The position numbers and the translations under genes are program-made. The notes under the pieces were generated by a model, which saw only the letters and a program-made list of their open reading frames with translations, did no database searches and had not been told where the DNA came from. Positions 1 to 12,476 of a stretch of 64,000 bases of DNA are shown in pieces (the first letter of the stretch is position 1; the number at the start of each line of letters is the position of its first letter). This DNA comes from Isoetes taiwanensis (taxonomy: Eukaryota; Streptophyta; Lycopodiopsida; Isoetales; Isoetaceae). Location of the stretch: positions 851,090-915,089 of the forward strand of contig JAJEKV010000055.1 in the NCBI GenBank assembly GCA_021234155.1, written 5' to 3'.

Positions 1-1646
1 CTCGAAGAATACGATTTTGTTATAGTTTATAAGCCGGGGAAGCTCAATGTGGTAGCAGATGCGCTTTCAAGGCATCCTCTGACAACAAGAGTTCACTACA
101 ACGCAATCTCGACGCTCACTAGCGAGTTCAGAAGGAAGATCGAAGAAACCTTGCCGACAGATGCAGACTTCAAGGAAGTGTGGGTGAGCATGTGCAAAGA
201 GGCAAGAACAGACAAGGAGAGGGAAACCTTCAAGAATTTTAGGAAGGAAGGTAACCTTTTGTACCATAAGAATAAGTTGTGTGTGCCTAAGTCATCAGGA
301 GTGAGGAAGTTGATTCTCCACGACACCCACAACAGTCCAATAGCTGGCCACGCGGGATTTATGAAGACATATTTCAAAGTGCGCAGCAGTTACTATTGGC
401 CAGGGATGAAGAAACAGATAGCTCGCTACATAAAAGAGTGTCAGTTGTGCCAGCAGACGAAGGTAGAGCAGCTTCGAATTCCAAGAGCATTGGAACCATT
501 AGCGGTGGTTTAACGCTAAACCGGAAAGTCATCGATATGGACTTCATAACGGGGCTCCCCGACGACGCAAAGAGGAAAAAGATGCCCCGATGGTTGTGGT
601 CGACAAAGGCATGTCAAAGATGGCACACTTTGTGCCTTGCAGGGACCACCAAACCACTGACCTTGGATACACCGGCTCTCTTCACCAAGGAAATCTTCAG
701 GGCTCCATGATATGTCGAGAGATCATCTCCCACGAGACTTCGAAGTTCCCGAGTGCCTTTTGGCGGGATCTTTTGGCGACGATCCGGGGCCGCTTTCCAT
801 GAGCACGGCCTATCATCCTCGGACGGATGGGCAAACGAAACGGACCAAATGTAATCTTGGAAGATATGCTAAGAAACTATGTCCGGAACAAGCGGACTAA
901 GTGGGAAGATTACATTCACTTGGTTGAGTTAAACATAATAGCACCAGCGAATCGTCCCCGGATGTCAGCCGCTCATGATCAACTATGGCTACCAATGTCC
1001 GGACTCCGGACACTTGGCACAATCTGTGTATCAAAGGTAGAGGTTTTAGCGGCAAATATTGGCCGACATGCGGCAGCCTGGTAGAAGAGGTCCGAGGATA
1101 TCTTCTTGCGGCAAGGAATCGACAAAAAGAGCGTCGCCGACAAACACCGGGCCTGTCGAGAGTTCGAGGTTGGCGACAACGTCACCGCTCAAGATCAAAG
1201 TGAAGGTGCAAAGCTCGCGCCGGGAAATTGTAAGAAGCTTGCTCCAAGGTGGGTTGGCCCCTTCCGAATAGCCAAGCGAGTAGGTAACCAGTCCTACAAG
1301 TTGGAGCTGCCAGCACACCTGAAAATTCATAAAGTCTTCCACGTGAGTTTGCTGAAGAAGCATACTCCAAACCCAGAAGAAGTCTTGGACACGCCAACGT
1401 TGTTGGAAATGACGTAAGAGCGGCTAGAGATAGTCCTGGACTTGATCCTTGATAAGGAGATCAAGAAGACAAGGAGATCGAGTTTCTCCAATATTTGAAC
1501 AAGTGGAAACACCACGGGTGGAAGACGCGGCGTGGGTACTTAAGCAGGACCTCATAAGGCGCATGCAGCAGTTCATGGAGCAATGGGGCCGGCAAAGGTC
1601 ATCTCCGGCAATGTCGGCTCGGGCATGTCGAATTACGATAGATTAA
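1..1646 (+). pseudogene. Ty3/gypsy chromovirus pol, 3' part, frameshifted
   Basis: The frame is open from base 1 with the end of RNase H (VYKPGKLNVVADALSRHP), then the H2C2 zinc-binding domain of integrase (HDTHNSPIAGHAGF, YWPGMKKQI, CQLCQQTK) up to a stop at 513. The integrase core continues in other frames: MDFITGLP near 535, VVDKGMSKMAHFVPC near 595, and the TDGQT signature near 825. The C-terminal GPY-like domain (RWVGPFRIAKRV, HVFHVSLL-type KVFHVSLLKKH) lies at 1106-1417 and a degenerate chromodomain-like tail (EDAAWVLKQ) at 1449-1646. At least four frame changes and an internal deletion around the integrase D-D-E region make it inactive. Known for the family: this order is that of chromodomain-bearing Ty3/gypsy elements. 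Inference: an old copy entering the window from the left. Confidence 0.88.
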
Positions 1647-3480
1647 TTTAGGTGTGTAGTTAAGATTAATCTATGCATGCGACCTATCTTTGCTAAGTAT
1701 GGGTTGTATCGTAATTACCGATGATGGGACCACTACGGTGATCTCTAGGGCGTGGTGTAATGTCATTGACATGACTGCGGTTTTGCTTGAATTAGTTAGG
1801 CAAATGGTGAACATGAGCAATGTTGCAATCAGAATGTAAGCATGTCCATAGGGGAAGGACATGCGATTAAAGGTAGAAGTGAACATGGGCGAGGATGAGA
1901 TCATCAGGGATGTTCTCTAGCTTAAACCCTTTTGGCCATCTTTGCCTTTGGGGTATGCATGATCAGGGAGGTCATGCATAAGGTAGCACCCAATCATGGG
2001 CTATGATAGGATCGCCTTAAACGACCCTTACGCTTTAAACCCTCCTCACGGCCATGATCGAAAGGGGTATAGGCATTATAGGGTGGCTCTCCACGGCCAC
2101 GATGGAAGAAGCATCCTCTTCCTACGCCAGGAGATTAGTCATGCATTCATTTAGTTTTTTTTTTTTTTTTTTTTTTTTTGAAGAACGTGTTTTACTTCAT
2201 ATTATACACTCAAAATATTACAAAGTACTTCCAGAAGTAAGAAATGTCCCTGAAGCATCAATCACCATGCATTCATTTAGTTAATTAGATGGGTGGTTCC
2301 CTTATAACCATAATTTTAATAATAATTAAAATGGTACTAATGTAGTATCGACCTGCAGGCCAATAGAGCGCTCCGGAGGGCAAGGAGGTCGAGCTACGAA
2401 GACTTGCAACGCAAGTTTTGTTGCAATGTGTTGCAAGGAATGAAGAGTACCTAGAAGGATAATTTTATATGGAATTGCTAAATCTTGATAAACTTAAATG
2501 TTGTATTAAGTAAGGCTAGTAAGTACCTTGCTTTAATGAAGTTATGAATTGAAAAGTTATTGGGATAATGTAATGTCGTAGTAATGTTTTAAAAATATTA
2601 CCTTAGGGTAATTCTAATAATTGTGTAAGTATAATAATAATAAATTGTATGCATCAAGTTGGTTGCAGGACAAGAAGATCCCAAGGTGGGGAGACCCGCG
2701 ATCTTTGTCGGGCGGCATCAATTCAAAAGGTGGGAAGAATGTGGCGTTCCAAAGACGGTATACGGTCCCCAGGCGATAATCATGCATCAAAGATCGTCAC
2801 GCAGCGTACCACGCCATCCCGATCGACATGTACGCCGACGTGTAGCTAAGCAAGTAGCGCCCTAGGGGGCAACTTGCAAGTGTGTGCACTTTAGCCCACT
2901 TAAATAATAAGTGGGCAAGTGGGCCAAGTGGGGGCTACATCCACTTACCCCACAAGGGCAAGTGGCATGATCTCAAGGGTTGATGGAAACCCTAGCCCTA
3001 ACTTATAGCCTATGTAAGGTATCCAAATCTTAACTTTCTATTTTCGTCCACAACCTTCTAGAGCTCCATTTCGCTTGCTCCAAGAGTCAATCTTGGCTCC
3101 CGAAGTCTGTTTGAGCAGCCTAGCTCATCAGCTTTCCTTTCTGGCTTCATCTTCAAAGCGCCAAAGATGGGACGCTGTTGAGGCGGGGAGGCTAAGCCGA
3201 GATCGTATTTTGCCAATTCAATAGTTTAATCCGCCTTCCAGGCATAGAGTAAGTAGGATTACCCTATTGAATTGCCCATAGCAGCCATCTAGATCTCTAG
3301 ATATCAAGCCATAACTAAAGAACCTAACTTCTATGATTTAGATTAAATCTTGTTCTTTAGTTCTTCTATGATATGTATGTGATGATGATCTCTGTGGAAT
3401 CATTGTATTGGGAAGGGGGGTAGAGGCCCTAAAAGCCTAGTAGTTTGATGCTCCTAGCTAGTCCTCTTTAATGCACTATT
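1647..3480 (+). other. possible 3' UTR and LTR of the gypsy element; no gene seen
   Basis: No convincing ORF. The stretch follows the pol 3' end, so it should hold the polypurine tract and 3' LTR. A promoter-like stretch (ACTTATAGCCTATGTAAGG) near 3000, followed by CT-rich sequence, is what an LTR U3/R junction looks like, but I found no second LTR to fix the ends. An 11-bp inverted repeat (CAATTCAATAG at 3214 and its complement at 3264) is present. A retroposed insert at 2155-2265 is listed separately. Confidence 0.35.
2140..2280 (-). mobile_element. 5'-truncated poly(A) retroposon with 15-bp target-site duplication
   Basis: The 15-mer CATGCATTCATTTAG occurs at 2140-2154 and again at 2266-2280. 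Between the copies lies 111 bp that begins on the + strand with an uninterrupted run of 25 T, which is a poly(A) tail if read on the minus strand. This is the signature of target-primed reverse transcription of a short 3' end. About 85 bp of body remain, too little to name the source. Confidence 0.8.
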
Positions 3481-3504
3481 AAATTCGGCCTGTGTACAAG
3501 AACC

Positions 3505-3900
3505 ACACATGGTTGTTGGTGGAGGGACCAGACTGGCTTACAAGGAGGTTCATGTCCTGGCTCATGATCACGTCCCTCTGGTAGTAAAGCCTATCGGGGA
3601 CTACAGTGCACTAGACCCCAATGCTCGCCCTCACGCGTCGTGGGCTTTGCATGGGTTCGCACTCTTGGGGTGGTGTACACCTTCCGGGGAGTTCACGAGT
3701 GCAGGCAAGGCCCTCTAGTCACCTTGAGTCACATGATGCCCGACCTCGGGTGGGAGCAATCCCTACACGCCCCATCGGGCGGGGAGATGCAACCCAGGGG
3801 TAGCCCCTCGGCTATGCATCCGGCTACCAAGTCCCAAGACCTTTCAACCTACTCGCAAAGTGTGCACTGGGAGGGGCGGATGGAGCGGACTACCCAATTG
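3505..3900. repeat. dispersed repeat, copy 1 (inverted relative to 32160-32300)
   Basis: Bases about 3768-3895 match the reverse complement of about 32160-32300 over two clear blocks: one around CATCGGGCGGGGAGATG and one around GCAAAGTGTGCAC followed by a GAGGGGCGGATGGAG block, with a diverged middle of similar length. The region is GC-richer than its surroundings and its ORFs look like chance. It is probably part of an LTR-type or non-autonomous element; the ends are not visible. Confidence 0.6.
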
Positions 3901-5284
3901 CCATGTTCCTATGCCACCCAACTCCACCTGTTATTGCACTCTGTCTGCTTTTGACCTCTGAGACCCAAAGCTTGTCGGGTCCATCCCGTGTTCGAACTTG
4001 GGTAGACCTTCCATATGTGATGATGTACTGATCTCTGTCTATGCAGATATGTGGTGAGCCATCCTTCATGATGGTCATGTGATGTTAATGTATGTATACT
4101 TATATGTATGTTACGCTTCCGCAGCTAGGTAGGCCCTGAGGGAGACAGGGTAAAATGACCCCTTCATTCTTCCTACTGGAACTCGTCAAGTTTGCAGTGA
4201 TACGTGGAGGGCCTTGTATCAGCATGGAGCTGGTATGGGGGATGAACTCCTGTTTGTATATGGTGAGTGCACCGTATATGAGTAGGGGACGTCACAAATA
4301 TGTGTTCAATGGGAGTGCTCTTGCACTAAATGTACTTACTCTTTTTGAATGAAAAGAACTTTGGCTGTAACTTAAAAACGTAAATTATATGCAGGTTGTG
4401 AATTTGACATGTTGAACATGCTCTTAAAAATGTAAGTTATATGCAGATTATGGATTTGACATGGTGAGCATGCTCTGGCAAATATTAGCTTCAATTTTGA
4501 TGCCATGCAAATAACTTGCAGATGTTTTATTTAATATATTCTCATTGCTTGAAATTTTGAGTGGATATCTATATGTAATCCAGGTAATTCTTTGCTAACA
4601 CATGACAATTAATTAACTAATTAATGCTATCTACGCACGTTTCGTTTGCATTGTTATGTAGTTATCAGTGCACACACAAAAATAATGTCTAGCATTGCAA
4701 AGCACCCAGAGGTCCAGTTCGAGAAGGGAATCTCATTGAGTTTAATTCCCTTAATATGGTGACTTATAGGTCCCTTTAATATCAATTAAGCAGAAGTGTG
4801 GCATTAAGTTTTGAATCTATTGTCGAATAGAATTGAATGGAACCAACCTATTAGATTAACATGCTCAACAATTGTAGTATGTTATGGTAAAGGTTAAGCC
4901 CCAAGCTTTAGCACCAAGGTTCCAAGCTTCATCCGGTCATTCTAATAGGAAATATTGCTTGCATGTTAGCTTTGACTACAAGGTTTCAAAACTTTCATTC
5001 AACTTTGGCGAGCATCACTAAATGTTCACACCATTCTAAACTCGCAGGAATAGCAATAGCATTCAAGAGGAGGGTATACCACACAAGTTCTCGCAAGAAG
5101 AGCATTTGGGGGTCTACCACAGTATGCAAGATAAATTTCTTGTATATATTAAATATTCATTGGAGGACCCTTTAATATTAACCTATAGGCATATTTTGGC
5201 TAATGAAAAATCGAAATTATGCAACAAGACAGACAAGAAAGCACCGGAAAATATGGCACCAGTATTATGTAACATTCTATGTGG
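3901..5284. other. no gene seen; AT-rich with one short tandem duplication
   Basis: Nothing codes convincingly here. A 52-bp tandem duplication lies at about 4380-4483 (blocks starting GTAAATTATATGCAG and GTAAGTTATATGCAG). The rest is low-complexity AT-rich DNA up to the 3' end of the RDR gene on the opposite strand. Confidence 0.5.
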
Positions 5285-8200
5285 TTATGCAGCATGTTTT
5301 GCATCAAAGTTATTTGCTGATGCTCTTGTGCATTTGATTTCAAGAAGCTTCTTGGATATGGTCCAAGGGAAGCTTAAAAGGCGGACATGTTGGGAATTCC
5401 AGTAGCCAGGATCATATGTTACAGTATACCAGGCTGAAGCCTTCGCATTTTGTTCAGCAGCTGATTGAGAACCGTCACCATAAAACCAACTTTTTACTTG
5501 GATCTGAAGCTGTTGTAATGCAAACAAAATTCTCTCCTTTGTATCTTCTGATCTCTTCCCAACCCTGTCATTGTAGTGTTTGTTATGATGTTTTGACAAC
5601 TTCAAAATGAAACCACTCATAATTTCTGCCTCATTTTCAATTCCATACTGTTCCATTATAGTTGTCAGCTTAGTATCATAGTGGCTTTTAAGTTTCAGAG
5701 CTTCATCTACATAACTTTCAAATCCATCCACTCGCATATCATTGTCATACACCATATCTACTGTCATAACTGAAAGCCTTCCTTCAACTTCCTTTATGGC
5801 TCTAAACAACTTTCCAATAACTGTATTGGAAGGATAGCTAAGCTTGTCTTCTTTCTCCATAAAATCCGGATATATGAAAGGCCGCAGATTAATTGGAATC
5901 GAAGCTGGAGTTCCCGTTTTGGGAAAATCCACAGCAACAGAGAAAAGCTCAGCAAGAAGTATACAGTTCTCATTCATGGCCTTATTAACTTCCTTATCAG
6001 CATGGACCAAGTGGGCATTTGCAATCTGACCTAGACCATCATTCAACATGTGGTTGACAAAAAATTCTTGAATCTCCTAAAAGCAGATAGAAACGCCGGT
6101 TAGGACTATGGCAAGAATGAAAACATTTTATTGAAATTTCATCAACCTCAGAAGTCACTGAATGATCCAGCACTACAGCCGGCGTTGCACAATAATTCAT
6201 TGGAATGTATCCTGCTTTTGGAATAAGGTCTGCATCCCAACTTACAAAATAGATATCTCCATCTAAGTCACTGCCAGAGCATTCATTTGGATGTGGTCTG
6301 CAGTTACATGACTTTCATGTTAGAAAACTAAACAAAGAAAAGAGCCCAAACTATAATTCCGAAACAGAATTCTGTTCTTTGAAAAGAAGTAACAAGGTTT
6401 CCAGAATAAACAGGGCGTCCAGATCCAAATCATCTCCTAGAATCCACAGGTTTTAGAGTACGAACGTTTGGAAATGGCTTGACAAAACCTCCAGGACAGC
6501 TTGATTTATTTCATTCTTATGCATCACTAGCTTTGTTAATGGTGATGAAACTGTTGAACGAAGTAATGATAAATGGCATTAAGGATAAAAAATGGTGGAA
6601 ACTACCATAGCCTTTCTAGTCAGAATTGTATGAATAAGATGCCGGATTATCTGAGAATATGTAGTCAAATATAAAACCAATCTTTTTTCTAACTTCAACC
6701 TCGTAAAACAAACAATAAGGCTTACAGAAGCTGGGTATAAAACTTATATGAGTTAACTTGACTTTGCACACAGAGTTGTGAATTACATTTACGACTTCGA
6801 TCAACTGTATAAATAACTAGTCACAACAGAGTTTCAAATGTGTGCCTACCTGTCTCCTTTTTGAGGAAAGACAATGCAATCAACCATATGGCTTAATGCT
6901 GGCACATCAACAGCTTTCAATATTAGAATATCTCCAGGGTGAAGACACGGGTTCTTGGCTACAATAACCTTTCCTTCTACCACAGTAGCTGTATCACGTT
7001 TGGTAACGCCCCTCTTAGATTGAGGCTTCCCCAGACCATCATCTAAAATATGGCAGGATCCTGGGGTGGGCGAAACTTGTATAAAGACTTCGCCATAATT
7101 GAGCGTCCCTGTCTCATCTAAACAGCCCAGTAAGCATCGACCTTTGGGTACAAGAATCCGAGATTTTGTTCTTAACATCAAGAGCTGATAGGCTTTGAAA
7201 GCCTGCAGCAAACTATTTAAATAAGGCTCAGTGCGTGCATTGTATCCTGCTTGAATCATCTCTACAATGATTCTGTGTGTGTCCCCTGAGCATCCTGCCT
7301 GTAAGATTTCCATTGCCAATAAAGGATCTTCTAGAAGGTTATCGAGATGTTCTACAGCCTCCTTCTGCATTTTCTCAAAAACATAATCTTCTATACCCAA
7401 AGTGGACAATAAGATAATCACCTGACGGTTTAAATAGCATGGAATATAGCGACTCCAAAATAGCACATCTAGGCTAGTACGGTCTGATGTGAACTTGCAC
7501 ATGCTGTCTCGTAAGGATAGCTTTGCAAAGGATGTTGGATCTACTGCTACAACACCTTTATATCCCCCATACCGTATCTGAAAAGCTGATGGAACATGCT
7601 TTGTAATCCCACATTTCTCAGCAACCTGCATTGCAAAAGCTTTTGAAATCTTGCCAATACCATCCGAAAAGATGTATTCTTGATCACCGACAATTTTAAT
7701 AATATCTTTTATACAAGAGACCTCGTTAGAAAATACATCTAGTGAGTGCATAGAGCTGGAAAAGCTCTGGCCCATGCGGGCAGCACACTTAGCTACATTC
7801 TTTATGTTATGAAAATCACCCATCCAAGCTCGGATGCTTTCAGCAGTCGTCTCTCCAGACTTCGCAAACATCCAGCATGAGTGCTCACGAAGCTGGCTAT
7901 TGGAAAAAGCTAAAAACTCAAAGTGCTTATCCCCAACCTGAATGCCTGTCCTCAAGACATTAAGAAAATGGTGGTAAACATCAGAAACCATGTCTTCTAC
8001 TGATGCCCCAATTGAGCCAGGGGTAGGAAGGGACAGTACAGTTGGTTGAAGTCTTTTCAAATCTTCATCAACAAACGACACTCGGACAAAGTTATCATGC
8101 ATGTTGGCATAGTTCCTGGTAACACGATTTGATAAATCAACTTCTGGTTGCATACAATAAACCTTACTTGGTGTTACCAGTATGCGATTGACAAGCATAT

Positions 8201-9559
8201 AGCCATCTCCCAATGTGATAGGCGGCGAGCATTCGTGAGAAGAGATCATTCCCTGAAGAGTGGTGAGTGGATCAAAACAAGTGCTCTGGAACCTAGACAG
8301 ATTTTGCAGCAGAGAAACCGCTAGATCAGGTTTTAATGTACTGAGAAAATTATAGAACCTATCTGTCAAACCAGATGGACTGAGGTTTCCCCATTGTACA
8401 AGATGGTTTACAGTGAATATAAGCCTTGTTGAAAAACCAAACGAGGGAACTTTTAAAATAGGCACAACTACCTGCATAGAGGCATAATGAGATGCCTCCT
8501 CTACCAGTAGTCTATTTGAAACAAACCTTCCAGATTCTCTATGGAAAATTGTCAATGCATTCAAAGTTTTCCTATATTCAGCAGAATCCTTACTGTGGAA
8601 GCCAAGACAGTATACAAGAGATTGCCCAATACTTTTTAATGGCGTAAAATCTTTTGTTCGTGTCCATTGTCCTGGGTCAACTTTGTAATATCTATAATTA
8701 TCAGGATACCCCGTAAACCGATTCAAGCATTCCCCTGCCTTCTCAAGCAAGGATGTCATGAGCTGAAGCATACGGTCATTTCTCTTCATTTCAGAGATTC
8801 TCATGTAGATATGAGGTGGATTATACACCTGAATAAGATGAACTTACACAGATAAACAAACTTAGGCTTTCATCATCTATAAGCTTCACATCCTACTTTA
8901 CAGTGCACGTTCACAAAGAAAGAAAGGTCAAGAAGGAAAGCATCTCATACCTTACTCCATCTGAAAATTTAATTAGGCAGAGAATAGAACTTTGAATTGT
9001 TATAGAAGGTGCAAAATTTGGCACAAACCTTTAGTAAAACAGCACTTAAATCTTCTTTGTCTATTACAGTCTCACCAGCGCTCAGAATATCTCCAGATTT
9101 GAACTCCATTTTGTATTCAGAATCAGATACAGGTTCTCTCCACAGAATGCTAACGTCAGAAGTTTGGCAATCAACTTCAAGTACAACATTACCGGAAGCC
9201 CGCCATAACTGATGAAAGCACTCCTCGCTTTTCAAATTACCCAAAAGCAAATAAACATTCTCTACTCGTACAATTTGTTTTGGAGGGGGGAGAATGAGTC
9301 TCAAAGAACGATCTGCCCGTAGTCTATGCCCATCAAAAATAAGATCATTATTTTCTGCTGATGCCAGCGCCCGCGCAGCCTGATCTTCTGTTTCAAACTG
9401 GACATATCCAACCCCTTTAGACTTCCAGTTGTAGTGCTCTGTTACAACATTACATGCCCAAACAGAGCCTTTGCCGATCCTGGACTCCAAAAACTCAACC
9501 AGCTCCTGAGCATTGGCTGTAAAGGGGATATTCGAGAGGTGGATGACGGAGTTAGCCAT
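5285..9559 (-). CDS. RDR: RNA-dependent RNA polymerase (RDR1/RDR2-type, DLDGD clade)
   Basis: Copies RNA into double strands that feed small-RNA silencing. Exons on the minus strand: 9559-9029, 8828-6850, 6297-6147, 6076-5285. The joins keep phase and use GT-AG sites, giving 1151 codons including TAA at 5285; RDR1 and RDR2 are about 1100-1135 aa, so the length is full. Residues 1 to about 90 form an RRM-like domain (VIHLSNIPFTANAQELVEFL). The core holds FSDGIGKIS near residue 565 and QIRYGGYKGVVAVDP near 594. The small third exon encodes HPNECSGSDLDGD, so the catalytic Asp triad motif is intact at about 847-851. The C-terminal part (AWYTVTYDP, LLSFPW) also fits RDR1/2. No premature stop or frameshift was seen, so it looks functional. 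Whether it is RDR1 or RDR2 I cannot settle by eye. Introns are 200, 552 and 70 bp. Confidence 0.95.
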
Positions 9560-9568
9560 GGGTTTTTC

Positions 9569-9799
9569 AGAATGTATGATACCGGGACTCCATTTCTCAA
9601 CAGAAAATTTCGGGAAAAAAATTCGCCAAAAAGCCTAACATTGGACTCCACTGCTCTACACGTATATAAACCAATGCTCTAATACGTACCTCGCGATGTA
9701 AACCAATGCTCTACATACCACACATACATGGAGTCCCGGTATCATACATTCTAAGGTTTTAGGCTAACAGAAAATTTTTCCCGAAATTTTCTGTTGAGA
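9569..9799 (-). repeat. two interlocked 25-bp perfect inverted repeats at the RDR start
   Basis: Arm A (9569-9593, beginning AGAATGTATGATACCGGG) is repeated in inverse as A' (9728-9752). Arm B (9595-9619, beginning TCTCAACAGAAAATTTCGGG) is repeated in inverse as B' (9775-9799). Both pairs are perfect over 25 bp. The order is A-B-A'-B', so the two stems cannot both form as one simple hairpin. B' also contains a local 10-bp stem (CAGAAAATTT / AAATTTTCTG). The block starts 10 bp upstream of the RDR ATG and fills its 5' UTR and proximal promoter. Confidence 0.85.
9660..9671 (-). promoter_or_regulatory. possible TATA box of the RDR gene
   Basis: Read on the minus strand the bases give GGTTTATATACG, a good TATA match about 100 bp upstream of the ATG, inside the loop between the inverted repeats. 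A 13-bp motif (AACCAATGCTCTA) occurs twice nearby. No transcript data support the site. Confidence 0.4.
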
Positions 9800-10832
9800 G
9801 AAATTCCTCAACGAAAAAAATTGGGTGAGAAATTTGCCCCGGTTTTTGCTTCCTGTAGCTTTCCGACAGGTCCTCGCTGGCGGCGTCACTTAGCAGGGGA
9901 CGATAGAATAGCCAGAGATTGAGGTGCAAATCAGGTGGAGGTTTCACCTTGAAAAAACCTGTTATTTGGGGGCAAAATTTCTCGCCCCCTCTTTTTTTGG
10001 TTATTCGATGGGAACCTAGGGGGGGACATTCCAACTCGAAGTCCTAACTATTAGTTACCATGAGATGAAGCGGGTGAGTGCAAGTCTCATAAGTGGCGTA
10101 CCATCAGATAAAGTAGGTGAGTGCAAGTCTATCAGTGTCATCATATGGACAACCATAAAGTGGGCGAGCGCAAGTCTATCATGTCGTCATATCGACCAAG
10201 GAACTGTTATAAGTCCTAAAGGATGTTGTTAAAATAGTGCTTTTAGGGTTAGGCCTTTGAGGAATGTTATTAAAGGTGTGATGACCATACAAATATCATT
10301 CATGCATATATACAAGGGCCATGAATGGCGCAAGAGAACAGGAACCAGAAAGGGCTCTCTCTCGCGTTGAACCGAAAATTGTAAACCCCATGCTGAAGGC
10401 TCCTTCCAATACTAGCGAGGTGGGCGGTTCTAGAAATTTTTAGAAGAATGTTCCTAGAAATTTTTGGAACTCCAGGGGATATTTCAGAAGGTTCTAGAGA
10501 AATATCCTCAAAATATTTTAGAAGGTTTCATGAAATATCCTCATATAAATACGAGTGACGACCGTATACATATAATATTTGTATAGTCGTCACAACATCC
10601 CTCTTCTATGACGACAACGAGTCGCCGGAGCTGGAACTGGAGTACTTGGACTCACCTTATCTAGATAATGCCAGTGGAACTAAACAACTTAATTAGGAGC
10701 ATTAATCAGATTCTATGTAGGTTCTCAGATGCGATCACTTAGAGAGTTTCCTTTCCAATTGCAAGAGAACTTAGATTCCAAAATCTCCCAAACCCAGAAT
10801 TCTTCATGATCATCAATATCAATTGGAGGAGG
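9800..10832. other. no gene seen; degenerate tandem repeat and LTR-like sequence
   Basis: About 10064-10200 holds three diverged copies of a roughly 55-bp unit marked by GTGAGTGCAAGTCT. About 10210-10700 looks like retroelement non-coding sequence (TATATAAG-like stretches, repeated GAAATATCCTC blocks) but has no recognisable ends. Confidence 0.4.
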
Positions 10833-12130
10833 TTAAAACAGACTCAACCCCTGTACGTGGGGTGAACCAATAATGTTGCCCATATTGACCACTTTCAGAA
10901 AGTATATGAGGTGAGGTTCGAGCGCAACCCTCTCTAGAGGCAAAAAATCTCTCCCCTGCAAAAGTATCTGATATGGGATCGTCAACTTCACCCCAAATGC
11001 CCAAGCCAAATAGGCCTTTTGAACCCGCTCCAAATCATTCCAGGTGGCAAGTGATATCACCTGCACCCATACCTCCACCCCATATAAAAGAACGGGCTCC
11101 ATCAAGACCGTGAACAAGTGCGACTGATGAGCCCAATCATAAAGTTTTGCTTTATAATTGTTGCCTTGCATTGCATATAACACCTTCCAGTCTGTCGTCA
11201 CTTGTTGCCAGATAGAAGTATCCCAAAATGTGGTAGTAGTGAACTCCATGTCTAGATACTTGTAGGTGGGTATAACCTCTGCATTTTGGCCTTGATAAGT
11301 GAAGGAGAGGGGCCTTAGCTGATATGAAGACGAGATGAGGAGCACCTTAGCCTTAACTAAATTCACATGCGTTCCAATAGCTTGACAAAAAGTATTCAAG
11401 GCATCCAAATGTTGTTGCATATCAGTCAGAGTGTAAGCTAAGAGGTTCACATCGTCATCTTGTATGAGCTACGAATGATATCGTGCGTGAGTTGAGTCCC
11501 TTTAGCCCATGCTGAACAAGCCAACCCTCTAGTTGATCAACGTACAGACCAAACAACATTAGAGAGAGTGGGTATCCTTGGCAGACCCAACGGCTATTGT
11601 TCACAACTCGGTCTGACGATGGGATTCATGCTGACCATATTTCGTACAGCCAATATACTACATTCTGCAACTCTGGAGGGACTTCTAACTACGTCAATCT
11701 CTCCCACGGCTTCTCCCTGGGCATTGTATCAAAAGCCTTCACAAAATCGACAAAATGGCAGTATAGGTCCTGCCAGTGATTTTGGCTATCTTTTATCAAG
11801 TCCCGCCTAAGCCTGGACCCTGAAGTGTGTAAGGGCCCAGACCTCAGCTTCCTCTGCCCTTGCCATCAATTGCTGCTCCAGAATGCCAATCACCAATTTT
11901 GCAAATAACGAACCGACCATTATCGTTTGGTAGTTGGCTAAGCAGTGAGGATCTCCTGCTTTATAGATGGAAGGCCTTCTTGAAGTGCCCTATTGAACAA
12001 CCTAGTTAGGAGCGGGACCATCTATGGCCCTGCCCACTTGAGCAGCTCTGCCTGCATGCCATCTAAGTTTGCAGTCTTGCCATTTGCGAAATGCTACAAG
12101 CCCTAAGCAAATCCTACCCCTGTGATTACT
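10833..12130 (-). pseudogene. LINE reverse transcriptase fragment
   Basis: Read on the minus strand from 12130: GKTANLDGMQAELLKW, then RT motif A (FVDFVKAFDTMPRE) near 11755, the QGYPLSLMLFGLYVDQLE block near 11560, a YADD-equivalent position changed to QDDDVNLLAY near 11450, then TYKYLDMEF and the thumb block LLYGVEVWV in the open frame 11450-10833. Several stops and frame changes separate these blocks. It belongs to the same broad family as the LINE at 33.3-39.2 kb but is clearly diverged from it. Non-functional. Confidence 0.85.
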
Positions 12131-12476
12131 AGTGCCGGGCCCATCTGTGGGAGTACCTTAGTTCAAACTCGGTATGGATCATAAAGCTACACAGTTACAT
12201 GACAAACATCAAAATCCAACTAGGCACCCTCAATTGCTTTTCAAAGAACTGCATGTTTGGCATCAATTTTATCTGTTGGAGTTTCAAGGCCACGACGACA
12301 CTTTGCCAATTTAGACCTCAATTCACGCTTAAATTGTGTCATCGCTTGTTGCTGTGTACATAAAGTAGCAGTAAGAATGTCAAAAGTTTGCTCCAATTCT
12401 TTTTGAAGTGAAAGACATAGAGGGAAGATGAGCTGGACAAGGGACCTTCATTAATTCTTTTGGGGTCAATGCCTCA

